This document shows positions 14,114 to 14,249 of a DNA stretch of 14,249 bases, piece after piece. A model generated the notes under the pieces. The model did not search any database and was not told the DNA's origin. It worked only from the letters and a program-made list of their open reading frames with translations. Both the position numbers and the translations under genes were made by a program. Position 1 is the first letter of the stretch; every line of letters begins with the position of its first letter. This stretch comes from Bacteroidales bacterium UBA3764 (lineage in GTDB: Bacteria; Bacteroidota; Bacteroidia; Bacteroidales; UBA932): positions 8,872-23,120 of the forward strand of contig DFFY01000034.1 of assembly GCA_002371115.1 (NCBI GenBank), given 5' to 3'.

Positions 14114-14249
14114 TCACACTTTGATTTCAACCTCGACGCCGGAAGGAAGCTCGAGCTTCATGAGGGCGTCAACGGTTTTGGCGTTGGACTCGTCAATGTC
14201 GAGCAGGCGGACATAGGAGTCCAACTCGAACTGCTCGCGGCTCTTCTTG
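14114..14249 (-). CDS. rpsJ: 30S ribosomal protein S10, C-terminal part (5' end outside window)
   Basis: Small-subunit ribosomal protein that also serves as the transcription factor NusE. This gene was found by translating the right edge of the window: 44 residues, KKSREQFELDSYVRLLDIDE followed by S-N-A-K-T-V-D-A-L-M-K-L-E-L-P-S-G-V-E-V-E-I-K-V and TGA (complement of 14114-14116). The K-T-V-D-A-L-M-x-L-x-L-P-x-G-V-E-V-E-I end is diagnostic of S10. In Bacteroidota rpsJ is normally followed by rplC within the long S10 operon; here it is followed by a terminator and the NRPS gene, so the operon is split at this point. Confidence 0.95.
   Translation of the reverse strand, partial: KKSREQFELDSYVRLLDIDESNAKTVDALMKLELPSGVEVEIKV

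Overview
The window looks like a GC-rich chromosomal segment from a Bacteroidota bacterium, most likely of the order Bacteroidales. Evidence: a ribosomal protein S16 with a long Ala/Glu/Lys tail, a Bacteroidota-like S10 C-terminus, promoters of the TTTG / TAnnTTTG type, and genes without strong Shine-Dalgarno sequences. A GC-rich gut or rumen lineage (Alistipes- or Cryptobacteroides-like) would fit, but the genus is a guess.

Layout, left to right. (1) The 3' end of rpsP and all of rimM, plus strand, joined by a TAATG stop/start overlap. (2) A minus-strand pair, lemA followed one base later by a DUF2207 membrane protein with a Gly-rich tail; the latter meets rimM tail to tail with a 4-base overlap. 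(3) A plus-strand DUF975 integral membrane protein, divergent from lemA across about 70 bp that carry promoters for one or both sides. (4) A minus-strand block covering about 10 kb: a 2401-residue nonribosomal peptide synthetase (NRPS), then a periplasmic NMT1/THI5-type substrate-binding protein, then a membrane-bound dCache-HAMP-SpoIIE (PP2C) phosphatase. (5) The 3' end of rpsJ, minus strand, followed by a terminator.

The most interesting part is block 4. The NRPS reads C-A-T-C-A-T-R, with all catalytic motifs that can be checked by eye intact. A terminal reductase releases the thioester as an aldehyde, so the expected product is an N-acyl dipeptide aldehyde, or a dihydropyrazinone/pyrazinone if the amine is free. 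Directly behind it, with no transporter permease or ATPase in the window, is a substrate-binding protein whose gene overlaps that of a two-membrane-segment sensor phosphatase by 10 bases. A perfect 14-bp palindrome covers the NRPS stop codon and the -33 box of the sensor genes' own promoter. One reading is a signalling molecule with its own sensing arm; this is a hypothesis, not something the sequence proves.

No tRNA, rRNA, CRISPR array, insertion sequence or attachment site was seen. There is no gene-free stretch longer than about 100 bases.
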